A stretch of 57,161 nucleotides of DNA from Burkholderiales bacterium (GTDB lineage: Bacteria; Pseudomonadota; Gammaproteobacteria; Burkholderiales; Thiobacteraceae). The notes beneath the pieces were generated by a model. That model was given only the letters and a program-made list of their open reading frames with translations, was not told where the DNA came from and did not search any database. Positions 1-8,070 of this stretch are shown piece after piece. The stretch spans positions 1 through 57,161 of the forward strand of contig JAIMAL010000017.1 of assembly GCA_023511995.1 (NCBI GenBank). The letters run 5' to 3'. Position 1 is the stretch's first letter; each line of letters begins with the position of its first letter. A program made the translations under genes and the position numbers.

Positions 1-184
1 GCTCAAGCTCTACAAGGGCAATGCCATGGTGGTGGGACGGGATTCACCCAGCGATTCCCTGTTCGATCCCGCCATCGCCACCTTCGAGGACGATCAGGGC
101 GCCTACAACCAGGCGGATGCGACCGGCTTCATCCGCCTCAATGCGTTGCGCATGCGCATCGCCGCCCGACGTAAGCACCGCTGA
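1..184 (+). CDS. argG: argininosuccinate synthase, C-terminal end (partial)
   Basis: Only the last 60 codons are present, reading in frame from base 2 to a TGA at 182-184. The peptide contains LYKGN, then [10 protein letters not shown] and [16 protein letters not shown], which is the typical C-terminal tail of argininosuccinate synthase. The enzyme joins citrulline and aspartate using ATP in arginine synthesis in the cytoplasm. The catalytic part lies outside the window, so completeness cannot be judged. About 120 bases separate it from the next gene. Confidence 0.9.
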   Translation, partial: LKLYKGNAMVVGRDSPSDSLFDPAIATFEDDQGAYNQADATGFIRLNALRMRIAARRKHR

Positions 185-305
185 AAGGAGCTGCGTTTGC
201 ATGATGAAGCGCGCGAAGTTTCACCGGGACCGTTTGGCTTGACCGGAAACCATCGGCCCTCACGGGCAGCCATTTCGGCTGGAATCTGCCTGACGGGAGA
301 CAATC

Positions 306-887
306 ATGACCACGCTCGCGGTTGTCAGAAAGAAAGGCCAGATCGCCATCGCGGCGGACACCCTCACCAAATGGGGCACCACCAAGGAATCCGCCGCCTA
401 CATCGCCAACCATGAAAAAATTCTGCGCGTGGGCGATAGCTACATCGCCGTCACCGGCACCACCACCTTCAATCTCATCCTGCGTGATTATTTCGCCAGC
501 CTGGAAATACCCCCGGCCCTGGATTCGGTGCAGGCCATTTTCCGCACCTGGCAGGAGCTCCACGGGGCGATGAAGGAGCGCTATTTCCTCATCCCCACGG
601 AGGACAAGGAGGATGATCTGGAAAGCTCCCGCATCCATGTCTTGATCGCCAATCCCCACGGCATCTTCGGTGTTGGCGCACACCGCACGGTGCAGGAGTT
701 CACCCGCTTCTACGCCTACGGCGCGGGCAACGAATACGCCATGGGGGCGCTGTGGGCGTCCTACGACAATCCACGGCTGGATGCGGAAGCCCTCGCCCGG
801 CTCGCCATCGAATGCGCCATCGAGTTCGACGACAGCACCGGCGGTCCCATCACCAGTTACGTCGTCAGGGAAGCGCGGAAAAAGTAG
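306..887 (+). CDS. betaproteobacterial proteasome homologue (BPH), Ntn-hydrolase peptidase
   Basis: This 193-residue protein begins MTTLAVVRKKGQ, with Thr2 as the likely N-terminal nucleophile after Met removal. The proteasome-type Asp (D18, in IAADT) and a Lys at the usual spacing (K38, in HEKI) are visible. It resembles HslV and proteasome beta subunits but is not HslV, and no hslU follows it. It best matches BPH, a family described from Thiobacillus denitrificans and other betaproteobacteria as a double-ring tetradecamer. Its natural substrate and any unfoldase partner are, to my knowledge, not established. A GGGAGA ribosome site precedes the ATG. The gene ends nine bases before yajQ, so the two are probably cotranscribed. 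The assignment to BPH rather than Anbu rests on the short length and the motif spacing. Confidence 0.85.
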   Translation: MTTLAVVRKKGQIAIAADTLTKWGTTKESAAYIANHEKILRVGDSYIAVTGTTTFNLILRDYFASLEIPPALDSVQAIFRTWQELHGAMKERYFLIPTEDKEDDLESSRIHVLIANPHGIFGVGAHRTVQEFTRFYAYGAGNEYAMGALWASYDNPRLDAEALARLAIECAIEFDDSTGGPITSYVVREARKK

Positions 888-896
888 GAGGCAGCC

Positions 897-1382
897 ATGC
901 CATCGTTCGACATCGTCTCCGAGGTGGACAAGCAGGAGGTGCGCAACGCGGTGGAGCAGACCAACAGGGAAGTGGCCAACCGCTTTGACTTCAAGGGCTC
1001 GGATGCCCGCGTGGAGCAGGCCGATTACGTGCTCACCGTCTATGCCGACGACGAATTCAAGCTGGACCAGGTGCAGGATATTCTGAACGCCCGGCTCATA
1101 AAAAGGGGCATCGACATCCGCTGCCTGGAACTTAGCAAGCCGGAGAAAATCAGCGGCAACAAGATGAAACGCACCGTCACCGTGAAGACCGGGGTCAATC
1201 CGGAGCTGGCGAAGAGAATCGTCAAGCTCATCAAGGAGAGCAAGCTCAAGGTTCAGGCCAGCATCCACGGCGATGCGGTGCGCGTGGCGGGGCCGAAGAA
1301 GGACACGCTGCAGGAGACCATCGCCCTGGTGCGCAAATCCATCACCGACTTCCCCCTTCAGTTCACCAACTTCCGCGATTGA
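897..1382 (+). CDS. yajQ: YajQ family nucleotide-binding protein
   Basis: This 161-residue protein starts [21 protein letters not shown] and ends with [10 protein letters not shown], both hallmarks of the YajQ/UPF0234 family. The family has two ferredoxin-like domains. Members in Xanthomonas and Pseudomonas bind cyclic di-GMP, and other members bind nucleic acid or nucleotides. The length is normal. An AGGAGG ribosome site overlaps the stop codon of the upstream BPH gene, which points to translational coupling. The window also encodes a diguanylate cyclase (27810-29285), so a c-di-GMP effector role is possible but not shown. Confidence 0.92.
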   Translation: MPSFDIVSEVDKQEVRNAVEQTNREVANRFDFKGSDARVEQADYVLTVYADDEFKLDQVQDILNARLIKRGIDIRCLELSKPEKISGNKMKRTVTVKTGVNPELAKRIVKLIKESKLKVQASIHGDAVRVAGPKKDTLQETIALVRKSITDFPLQFTNFRD

Positions 1383-1389
1383 GGCAACC

Positions 1390-1950
1390 ATGGCCCGCGT
1401 ACTCGTTCCCCTGGCAGAAGGTTTCGAGGAACTGGAAGCCGTCACCATCATTGATCTGCTGCGCCGCGCCGGCGTCGAGGTCGTCACCGCCGGGCTTGCC
1501 CCTGGCCCGGTGCGGGCGAGCCGGCAGACGGTCATCGTCCCCGACACCACCCTGGATGCGGTCCTCGACCAGGACTTCGACATGGTCGTGCTGCCGGGCG
1601 GCATGCCGGGCGCAAAAAACCTCGACCAGGATGCGCGGGTGAAAGCGCTGTTGCGGCGAATGGCGGAGGCGGGCCGGTTCACCGGCGCCATCTGCGCCGC
1701 GCCCATGGTGCTGGCCCATGCAGGGCTGCTGTCCGGAAAGAAGGCCACCAGTTATCCGGGCTTCGTCGACAGCATGGGGCTGGCCGATGTCACCTATGTC
1801 GCCGAACCCGTGGTGCGGGATGGCAAGGTGATCACCTCCCGCGGTCCCGGCACGGCCATGGATTTTGCTCTCACCCTCATCGAGGTCCTCGTCGGCCGCG
1901 CCAGGCGGGAGGAAGTGGAAGCCGCCCTGTTGCGCCCCGCCAAGGCTTGA
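1390..1950 (+). CDS. DJ-1/PfpI family protein (YajL-like)
   Basis: The 186-residue protein starts at the ATG of MARVLVPLAEGFEELEAV, eight bases after yajQ. The acidic EGFEE motif and the nucleophile elbow AICAAP (Cys102) are in the positions expected for YajL/DJ-1 proteins. Such proteins are implicated in oxidative stress protection, chaperone activity and glyoxal or glyoxalase-type chemistry, and the physiological reaction is still debated. The tight spacing suggests one transcript with BPH and yajQ. Earlier in-frame start codons exist but would overlap yajQ. Confidence 0.88.
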   Translation: MARVLVPLAEGFEELEAVTIIDLLRRAGVEVVTAGLAPGPVRASRQTVIVPDTTLDAVLDQDFDMVVLPGGMPGAKNLDQDARVKALLRRMAEAGRFTGAICAAPMVLAHAGLLSGKKATSYPGFVDSMGLADVTYVAEPVVRDGKVITSRGPGTAMDFALTLIEVLVGRARREEVEAALLRPAKA

Positions 1951-1986
1951 GGTTGAGGGTCGCGCGCCAAACCCGGGAGCCCGAAC

Positions 1987-2595
1987 ATGCTGGAAAAACC
2001 CGCAAAGACCGCCGTGCCCATCCACCCGCTGCTGCGTGACCGCTGGAGTCCACGCGCCTTCGACCCCGCACGCAATGTGACGGAACAGGAAATCCTCGCC
2101 CTCCTGGAAGCCGCGCGCTGGGCACCTTCCTGTTATGGGGACCAGCCCTGGCGTTTTCTCCTGTGGAACCGGCAAACCGACCCCCAGGGCTGGCAGGCCG
2201 CCTTCGACTGCCTGGCGGAGGGCAACCAGCTCTGGGTCAAGGATGTGCCCCTGCTCATCGCCGCCTTCGCCGTGCCCGATTTCCGTCACGATGGCAAACC
2301 CAACCGCTGGGCCCAGTACGATACGGGCGCGGCAGCCATGAGTCTGTGCCTGCAGGCGGTGGCCTTGGGCCTGGCCGCCCACCAGATGGGAGGTTTTGAC
2401 GCGCAGCGTCTCAAAACGACCTTCGGCGTCCCGCCAGAGGTGACGGCCATGGCCATGATCGCCGTCGGCCACCGGGGCACACCGGAACAGTTGCCGGAGC
2501 CGCTGCGGGAAAGGGAAACCGCGCCCCGCAGCCGCCTGCCCCTGGGGGAGGTGGCCTATCGCGGACGCTGGGGAAGCGCCTTCACCACACCCTGA
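1987..2595 (+). CDS. nitroreductase family protein
   Basis: The protein has 202 residues. The RWSPRAFDP segment near the N terminus and the AARWAPSCYGDQPWRF segment at about residues 41-56 are typical FMN-contacting parts of the nitroreductase fold. The HQMGGF segment near residue 135 is also common in this family. It probably binds FMN and uses NAD(P)H, but the substrate cannot be told from sequence. It lies 36 bases downstream of the DJ-1 family gene on the same strand. The family also includes flavin-dependent dehydrogenases, so nitro compounds need not be the natural substrate. Confidence 0.85.
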   Translation: MLEKPAKTAVPIHPLLRDRWSPRAFDPARNVTEQEILALLEAARWAPSCYGDQPWRFLLWNRQTDPQGWQAAFDCLAEGNQLWVKDVPLLIAAFAVPDFRHDGKPNRWAQYDTGAAAMSLCLQAVALGLAAHQMGGFDAQRLKTTFGVPPEVTAMAMIAVGHRGTPEQLPEPLRERETAPRSRLPLGEVAYRGRWGSAFTTP

Positions 2596-2737
2596 CGTCG
2601 GGAAAGTTTACAGGCGGCCCCGGAACCTTACGAAAAAGCGCCGTTGAAACAAGCGATTACGGCTTTGGCATTGGCCTTGCTCAACATCAGAGCGCCCTGC
2701 CGCGCCGAAGGATCTGGCCGTTTGCTGGAATGTTTCC

Positions 2738-2782
2738 TCCCCCTGTCCCCTCCGGGAGGACAGGGGGGGACACGCTTCGCGT
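2738..2782. repeat. two adjacent hairpins, possible terminator or extragenic repeat
   Basis: A strong inverted repeat pairs CCCCCTGTCC with GGACAGGGGGG around a short CCTCCGGGA loop. A second small hairpin, CACGC-TTC-GCGTG, follows almost at once. There is no T-run, so it is not a textbook intrinsic terminator. It lies about 145 bases after the nitroreductase stop. It may be a decayed terminator or a dispersed extragenic palindrome. Confidence 0.5.
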
Positions 2783-2824
2783 GGTTTCACGTCGAGGACA
2801 GGGCAAATCCTGCGAAAGCCTGCC

Positions 2825-2998
2825 ATGGACTCTGCTGCCGCCGCCCGTCCCCCCGATCCGGCCCGCAAGCCCCGGCTCATGCGGCGGCTCATGTGTCGGA
2901 TTCTCGGTCACCAGTGGCGTTTCCTCCACGCCCGTGACGACGGGGGCAAGGTCCATCGCTGCCAGCGGTGTGGCCTCGAGGCCGTCTTCGTCCGCTAA
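2825..2998 (+). CDS. small CxxC zinc-ribbon-like protein, 57 residues
   Basis: The frame starts at an ATG and encodes a short basic peptide with LMCRILGHQW in the middle and HRCQRCG near the end. A Cys, then LGH-W, then a C-x2-C pair is the pattern of small zinc-ribbon proteins such as the DUF1660-like family found in phages and bacteria. Cys24, Cys46 and Cys49, with His29, could bind one metal ion. The ribosome site is weak. I cannot assign a function, but the ordered Cys/His pattern makes chance unlikely. Confidence 0.6.
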   Translation: MDSAAAARPPDPARKPRLMRRLMCRILGHQWRFLHARDDGGKVHRCQRCGLEAVFVR

Positions 2999-3106
2999 GT
3001 CCTTGTTTCGTGAGCCCCCGCCCCGACCCCCGGGCACGCTGCCGCAGATGGCATGAGGGTTGCTAGATGGTGTGCGGAGTCCGCATCAGTTCGAGGAGCG
3101 CACACC

Positions 3107-3289
3107 ATGATCAAGTGGCTTGCCCAACGTCTTTTCCGCAACCGCAGCCAGGCCAACCCGGACACGGTCATCATCAAGGTGAGGATCAACGACCAGTACA
3201 CGTTTTACTACCCCTTCACCGCCCGCGCCGGCATGAAGGTGCGGGAAATGAGTGCAGAGGAGTTTCAGGAATATCTCGCCGCGCGCTAG
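3107..3289 (+). CDS. uncharacterised 60-residue protein
   Basis: This small protein begins MIKWLAQRLF and has a beta-rich middle (VIIKVRINDQYTFYYPF), ending EEFQEYLAAR. A GAGG sequence sits a few bases upstream of the ATG. An earlier in-frame ATG at 3053 would add 18 residues, but that extension looks unlike protein and lacks a ribosome site. I do not recognise the family. The alternation of hydrophobic and charged residues and the clean start suggest a real gene. Confidence 0.6.
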   Translation: MIKWLAQRLFRNRSQANPDTVIIKVRINDQYTFYYPFTARAGMKVREMSAEEFQEYLAAR

Positions 3290-3315
3290 ACGCGACGGGA
3301 GAGGCGGCTTGTCCC

Positions 3316-3342
3316 CCGTTGCGAAAGGGCCCGTTGCGAAAG
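3316..3342. repeat. 12-bp tandem direct repeat
   Basis: CCGTTGCGAAAG occurs at 3316-3327 and again at 3331-3342, with three bases between copies. It sits in the short gap between the 60-residue gene and the convergent pilU. No function is evident. Confidence 0.7.
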
Positions 3343-3357
3343 TGAAGGAAGGCCGGC

Positions 3358-4563
3358 CTATCGGCCGCCCGGGATGCGGGCCACCCCCAGCTTGTCCAGA
3401 TCCTCCGCGCTGAGCAGCCCGGGCAGCTCCTGCTGGGTGTCCTCCCGCACCTTGTCTTCATCGATCATCACCTGGCGCGCCCGCTGCGCCCGCAATTCGC
3501 GGTACTTGTTGGAATTGGCGATGAGCCACTCCATGTTGGTGCGGGAATCGGCGTTGATGAGCGCCTCCTCCCGGCTGATGCGGCCATTCACATAAAGCTC
3601 CAGCAGCGATTCCTCGAAGGTCTGCGCGCCTTCCACCAGGCTTTGCTCGATGGCCTCCTTGATCTTGTCGATCTCCCGCCGCTGGATGAGTTCGGCAATG
3701 TGCAGGTTGTTGATGAGGACCTCCACCGCCGCCACCCGTTTGCCATCCACCCCCTTCACCAGCCGCTGGGAGATGACCGCCTTCAGGCTCGTGGCCAGGT
3801 CCAGCAAAAGTCCCTCGTGGGTCTCCGCGGGGAAGAGGCTGATGATGCGGTTGAGGGCGTGATAGGCATTGTTGGCGTGCAGCGTGGCCAGACACAGATG
3901 GCCGGTCTGGGTGTAGATGAGCGCCTGGCGCATGGTCTCCTGATCGCGGATCTCGCCGATGAGGAGGACGTCCGGCGCCTCGCGCAGGGCGTTGACCAGG
4001 GCACTGGCATAGGACTCGGTGTCGATGCCCACTTCCCGCTGGTTGACGATGGAACGCTTGTGGCGGTGGATGAATTCGATGGGGTCCTCGATGGCGAGGA
4101 TGTGACTCGTGGCGTGGGTGTTGCGATGGTCGATCATCGCCGCCAGGGTGGTGGATTTGCCGGAACCGGTGGCCCCCACCACCAGGATCAGGCCCCGCTT
4201 CTGCATGACCAGGTCCTTGAGCACCGGCGGCAGGCCCAGGCTGTCGATGGAGGGCACCTGGTCGGTGATGTAGCGGATGACCATGGCTACCGAACCCCGC
4301 TGGCGGAAGACATTGACGCGGAACCGTCCGCAGTTGGGCACGGACAGCCCGAAGTTCATCTCCCATCTGGCCTCGAAGGTGCGGATCTGCTCCTCGGTCA
4401 TCAACGCATAGGCCACGCGCTTGACCATGGCCGCATCGAAGACCTGCTGGTTGACGGGGCGGATCTCGCCCTCGATCTTGATGTAGACGGGTGCGCCGGC
4501 GGAAAAGAAGAGGTCGGAGGCGCGTTTTTCCGCCATCAGGCGGAAGAACTGGGTCAGATCCAT
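3358..4563 (-). CDS. pilU: type IV pilus retraction ATPase PilU
   Basis: The 401-residue protein is a PilT/PilU ATPase. Walker A (GATGSGKS) is at about residues 130-137, Walker B (LLIGEIRD) near 195-202, and the His box (TGHLCLATLHANNA) follows. PilU powers pilus retraction together with PilT at the inner-membrane base of the pilus. The long C-terminal extension after the ATPase core and the EFIHRHKRSIVNQREVG segment favour PilU over PilT. I chose the ATG of MDLTQFF with an AGGTGG site upstream; a GTG four codons earlier is possible. It follows the coiled-coil gene after 19 bases. No pilT is present in the window. Confidence 0.9.
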   Translation of the reverse strand: MDLTQFFRLMAEKRASDLFFSAGAPVYIKIEGEIRPVNQQVFDAAMVKRVAYALMTEEQIRTFEARWEMNFGLSVPNCGRFRVNVFRQRGSVAMVIRYITDQVPSIDSLGLPPVLKDLVMQKRGLILVVGATGSGKSTTLAAMIDHRNTHATSHILAIEDPIEFIHRHKRSIVNQREVGIDTESYASALVNALREAPDVLLIGEIRDQETMRQALIYTQTGHLCLATLHANNAYHALNRIISLFPAETHEGLLLDLATSLKAVISQRLVKGVDGKRVAAVEVLINNLHIAELIQRREIDKIKEAIEQSLVEGAQTFEESLLELYVNGRISREEALINADSRTNMEWLIANSNKYRELRAQRARQVMIDEDKVREDTQQELPGLLSAEDLDKLGVARIPGGR

Positions 4564-4582
4564 GGACGCGGCCACCTGGGAC

Positions 4583-5389
4583 TCACGAGAAGAGGGATTT
4601 CAGCTTGCCGAGCAACCCCTTGCCTTCCTGCTCCTGGCTTTTCTCCGCCTCCCCTTCGTTGCCCGGCGCTGCCGGTGGCGCCGTTTTCGCCGCTGTGGCG
4701 GGACGCACCAGGGTGCGCCGGGCCTGCTGATGGACGCCCAGCTCCCGCAGCCGGTTCGGCTTGTCCAGGATGAACTTGGCGAATTCGTCCAGCACTTCCT
4801 GATTGATCTCGTTCACGTCATAGACGAATTCGTTGATGGTGAGGCCATGCAGATTGCGCACCTGCAGGGTGATGCGCGCCTTTTCGAAATCGGCGGAGAA
4901 CCGGGCCGTGACCGGAATTTCGCTGGCCACGGTGAAGACGGCGCGGGTGACGAGACCGCGCTCGTTGCGGAACTCCGTGCACTGGTATTTGAGATTGTTC
5001 TGCCAGAGGTATTCCTTCTGGTTGTCGATCTTCTGCGGCGTGTCCCGTTCGAACTGGATCACCTTGTCGGTGACACATTTGAAGCGCAGCACCAGGGTAT
5101 TGATGAAATCCTTCTGCCCGATGCGGATGGAGTCGATGCTGAGCGCATAGTTCTGCGGGCGGAAATCGTCGATCAGGCCAAAGCCGTCGATGAAATAGCT
5201 GCGCTTGATATCCAGGTTGAGGACGTTGAGCTGGTTGACGAGCTCCTGGAGGTAGCGCTGGATTTCCTTGTACTTGGTCTGGACCGCCATGAAGTTCTGG
5301 CTGACGGTGACCAGCTTGGACTGCGTTTCGGTTTGCTCCTGCTGCCGCTTGAGTTCGGCCTGTTTTTTGAGTTCGTCGAGAAACGCCAT
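4583..5389 (-). CDS. conserved coiled-coil protein of unknown function, upstream of pilU
   Basis: This 268-residue protein begins MAFLDELKKQAELKRQQEQ and has heptad-like helical sequence through about residue 60. A mixed alpha/beta middle follows (roughly 65-210), then an Ala/Pro/Glu-rich linker and a short amphipathic tail ending GLLGKLKSLFS. There is no signal peptide and no membrane segment, so it is probably cytoplasmic. I do not recognise the family. It shares a promoter and a 19-base gap with pilU, so a link with pilus retraction is plausible but inferred from position only. Confidence 0.8.
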   Translation of the reverse strand: MAFLDELKKQAELKRQQEQTETQSKLVTVSQNFMAVQTKYKEIQRYLQELVNQLNVLNLDIKRSYFIDGFGLIDDFRPQNYALSIDSIRIGQKDFINTLVLRFKCVTDKVIQFERDTPQKIDNQKEYLWQNNLKYQCTEFRNERGLVTRAVFTVASEIPVTARFSADFEKARITLQVRNLHGLTINEFVYDVNEINQEVLDEFAKFILDKPNRLRELGVHQQARRTLVRPATAAKTAPPAAPGNEGEAEKSQEQEGKGLLGKLKSLFS

Positions 5390-5724
5390 GATCTACCTGT
5401 GCACTCTTCTTACCGGAAGCAAAGCGCCTGGGAGGAATTGTAGTGAAAAATCGCGCCCCTGTCGGCCGCCCGGCGCGCCACTCCCAGTGGCTTCATATCG
5501 GCCTGGCCCGGCACAACTTTAACGGGAACAACGGGAAGCGCGTCCTCCCCCTTCCGCCTCGTCGTGCCCCCGGCAGGAAGTGGGTAGCAAGAATTGTTCC
5601 ATTGACCCCACCGGCGGCGGGACAAGCCAAAACCCTCGCCTGGACGCGGAAAACGACGGCGTGCTATTTTGCCCCACCGCAGCTTACTGACGCTCACCGG
5701 CACAATCCGACGAAGTTTTGACAC
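5390..5724. other. divergent intergenic region, no gene seen
   Basis: This 335-base gap separates the leftward coiled-coil/pilU pair from the rightward ABC exporter. Apart from a likely leftward promoter at 5437-5465 I see nothing definite. No convincing rightward -35/-10 pair, small gene or RNA stood out. Confidence 0.6.
5437..5465 (-). promoter_or_regulatory. sigma-70-like promoter for the coiled-coil/pilU pair
   Basis: On the minus strand, CCGACA (-35) and TACAAT (-10) are separated by 17 bases. The -10 lies about 48 bases upstream of the coiled-coil gene's ATG. The -35 is only a four-of-six match. Confidence 0.5.
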
Positions 5725-7533
5725 ATGCGTATCCGGCATTACGGCCCGGCGCCGAAAAACCGCAACGACTGGAAGACCATCCGCACCCTGCTGCCCTATC
5801 TGTGGGAGTTCCGCTGGCGGGTGGCGTTGGCCCTTGCCCTGCTGGTGCTGGCCAAGGTGGCCAACGTGGCCGTCCCCCTCATGCTCAAGCACATCGTCGA
5901 TGCCCTGGACAAACCCCGTCCGGAGCTGGTGCTGCCCGTCGCCTTCCTCCTCGGCTACGGCCTGCTGCGCTTTGCCAGCACCCTCTTTGGCGAACTGCGC
6001 GATGCAGTGTTCGCCAAGGTCACCCAGCGGGCCATCCGTCGTGTGGCGCTCAAGGTGTTCAGCCATCTGCACGCGCTGCCGGTGCGCTTTCACCTGGAGC
6101 GGCAGACGGGAGGGGTGTCCCGCGACATCGAACGCGGCACCCGGGGCATCGGCTTCCTGCTCAATTTCATGCTGTTCAATATTTTGCCCACCCTGGTGGA
6201 AATCGGGCTGGTGGCAGGCATCCTCATCGTCCACTACGACATCCGCTTTGCCCTCATCGTGCTGGCCACCCTCCTTGTCTATGTGGCCTTCACCCTGTTC
6301 GTCACGGAATGGCGCATGGTTTTCCGCCGCACCATGAACGACATGGATTCCAAAGCCAACACCCGCGCCATCGACAGCCTGCTCAACTACGAGACGGTCA
6401 AGTATTTCGGCAACGAAGCGTTCGAGACGCGGCGCTATGACGAAAGCCTGCAGGTGTGGGAAAAGGCGGCCATCCGCAACCAGACTTCGCTTGCCGCCCT
6501 CAACGCCGGCCAGAGTTTCATCATCGCCGTCGGCGTCACCCTGCTCATGTTCCTCGCCGCGGAAGGGGTGATCGAGGGCACCATGACCCTCGGCGATCTG
6601 GTGCTGGTCAACGCCTACATGATCCAGATTTACCTGCCGCTACACTTCCTCGGCTTCGTCTATCGGGAGATCAAGCACTCCCTGGCGGACATGGAAAAGA
6701 TGTTCGGGCTGCTCGAAGTCACCCCGGAAATCCGCGACAAGCCCGGTGCACCGGAACTCAAGGTGACGCGGGGCGAGATCCGTTTCGAGCACGTGGATTT
6801 CGCCTATGAGCCACGACGCCAGATTCTCTTCGATGTCAGCTTCGTCGTGCCACCGGGCAGGACCGTGGCCGTGGTGGGCCACAGCGGGGCCGGCAAATCC
6901 ACGCTGTCGCGCCTGCTGTTCCGTTTCTATGACGTCACCGGCGGCCGCATCCTCATCGACGGCCAGGACATCCGCGATGTCACCCAGAAAAGCCTGCGTG
7001 CGGCCATCGGCATCGTGCCCCAGGACACGGTGCTGTTCAACGACACGATCTACTACAACATCGCCTATGGCCGACCCGATGCCAGCCGCGAGGAAGTCAT
7101 CGCCGCCGCCAAGGCCGCCCACATCCACGACTTCATCGAAAGCCTGCCGGACAAATACGATACCCTGGTGGGGGAACGGGGCCTCAAGCTTTCCGGCGGT
7201 GAAAAGCAGCGCGTGGCCATCGCCCGCGCCCTGCTCAAGAATCCGCGCATCCTCATTTTCGATGAAGCGACTTCAGCGCTGGACTCCAAATCGGAAAAGG
7301 CCATCCAGGCGGAACTGCGGCGCATCGCCGAAAACCGCACCACCCTCGTCATCGCCCATCGCCTGTCCACCATCGTCGATGCCGACCGCATCCTGGTCAT
7401 GGACCATGGCCGCATCGTCGAAGCCGGCACCCACCGGGAACTTCTGGAGGCAAACGGTCTCTACGCCCACATGTGGGCCCTGCAGCAGCAGGAAGACGCA
7501 GACGGCGCACCGCTTGCCGCCGTCTCCCTGTAA
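5725..7533 (+). CDS. Atm1-type ABC exporter, fused permease and ATPase
   Basis: The 602-residue protein has an N-terminal exporter-type membrane domain (about residues 25-320) and a C-terminal nucleotide-binding domain. Walker A (GHSGAGKST) lies near residue 385, the signature LSGGEKQRVA near 488, and Walker B with the D-loop (ILIFDEATSALD) near 509-520. It closely resembles Atm1/ABCB7-like half transporters. These act as homodimers and export glutathione-linked or sulfur-containing compounds, giving heavy-metal tolerance in some bacteria. The N-terminal ...YLWEFRWRVALALALLVLAK... segment is typical of the Atm1 group. The actual cargo here is unknown. Confidence 0.88.
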   Translation: MRIRHYGPAPKNRNDWKTIRTLLPYLWEFRWRVALALALLVLAKVANVAVPLMLKHIVDALDKPRPELVLPVAFLLGYGLLRFASTLFGELRDAVFAKVTQRAIRRVALKVFSHLHALPVRFHLERQTGGVSRDIERGTRGIGFLLNFMLFNILPTLVEIGLVAGILIVHYDIRFALIVLATLLVYVAFTLFVTEWRMVFRRTMNDMDSKANTRAIDSLLNYETVKYFGNEAFETRRYDESLQVWEKAAIRNQTSLAALNAGQSFIIAVGVTLLMFLAAEGVIEGTMTLGDLVLVNAYMIQIYLPLHFLGFVYREIKHSLADMEKMFGLLEVTPEIRDKPGAPELKVTRGEIRFEHVDFAYEPRRQILFDVSFVVPPGRTVAVVGHSGAGKSTLSRLLFRFYDVTGGRILIDGQDIRDVTQKSLRAAIGIVPQDTVLFNDTIYYNIAYGRPDASREEVIAAAKAAHIHDFIESLPDKYDTLVGERGLKLSGGEKQRVAIARALLKNPRILIFDEATSALDSKSEKAIQAELRRIAENRTTLVIAHRLSTIVDADRILVMDHGRIVEAGTHRELLEANGLYAHMWALQQQEDADGAPLAAVSL

Positions 7534-7686
7534 GTCAGCTGCGGATCATCCCTGAAGCTGCGGCAGGCTTTGGCCCCGCCCGCGATTTGCGGGATAATGC
7601 CTGTGGTTGCACCGCGTCGGCCCGGAAGCCCGCTTCCCTGTCCCTCCGGTCAACTTCTTTTCAACCCTTGAGCCGGAGTGAACAGC

Positions 7687-8064
7687 ATGGCCACCGTGGA
7701 ACTGACCAAAGACAATTTCGAGGAAACCGTCCTCAACAACGATCTCGTGCTCGTGGATTTCTGGGCCCCCTGGTGCGGTCCCTGCCAATCCTTCGCCCCC
7801 GTCTATGAAGCCGTCTCGGAGCGCTATCCGGACGTGGTGTTCGGCAAGGTGAATACCGAGGAGGAGCCCGAGATTGCCGGCTACTTCCAGATCCGTTCCA
7901 TTCCCACGCTGATGGTCTTCCGCGAGCGGATCATCCTTTTCTCCCAGGCGGGTGCGCTCCCCCCCCAGGCCCTGGAACAGGTGGTGGAAGGCGCCAAATC
8001 CCTGGACATGGACCAGGTGCGCGCGGAAATCGCCGCCGAGCAGGCCGCTGCCGACAAGGGGTAG
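7687..8064 (+). CDS. thioredoxin family protein
   Basis: The 125-residue protein has the active site WCGPC (Cys30 and Cys33), the cis-Pro segment RSIPTLMVF, and an Ala-rich C-terminal tail of about 20 residues beyond the thioredoxin core. It lacks a signal peptide, so it acts in the cytoplasm as a disulfide reductant. The start is the ATG of MATVELTKDNFEE; a GTG three codons upstream is less likely. The gene converges with hda, with only six bases between the stops. Whether this is the main cellular thioredoxin cannot be told. Confidence 0.92.
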   Translation: MATVELTKDNFEETVLNNDLVLVDFWAPWCGPCQSFAPVYEAVSERYPDVVFGKVNTEEEPEIAGYFQIRSIPTLMVFRERIILFSQAGALPPQALEQVVEGAKSLDMDQVRAEIAAEQAAADKG

Positions 8065-8070
8065 GCGCCC

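Larger units (their letters stand above)
2596..3106. other. sparse intergenic stretch with paired hairpins and one small gene
   Basis: About 510 bases lie between the nitroreductase gene and the 60-residue gene. It contains the two hairpins at 2738-2782 and a 57-codon reading frame at 2825-2998, both listed separately. Otherwise I see no tRNA, recognised promoter or repeat. Confidence 0.6.

Noticed and set aside
138-1748. Minus-strand frame of 536 codons opposite BPH, yajQ and the DJ-1 gene
   Set aside because: Antisense shadow of three clear genes; no domain, no ribosome site.
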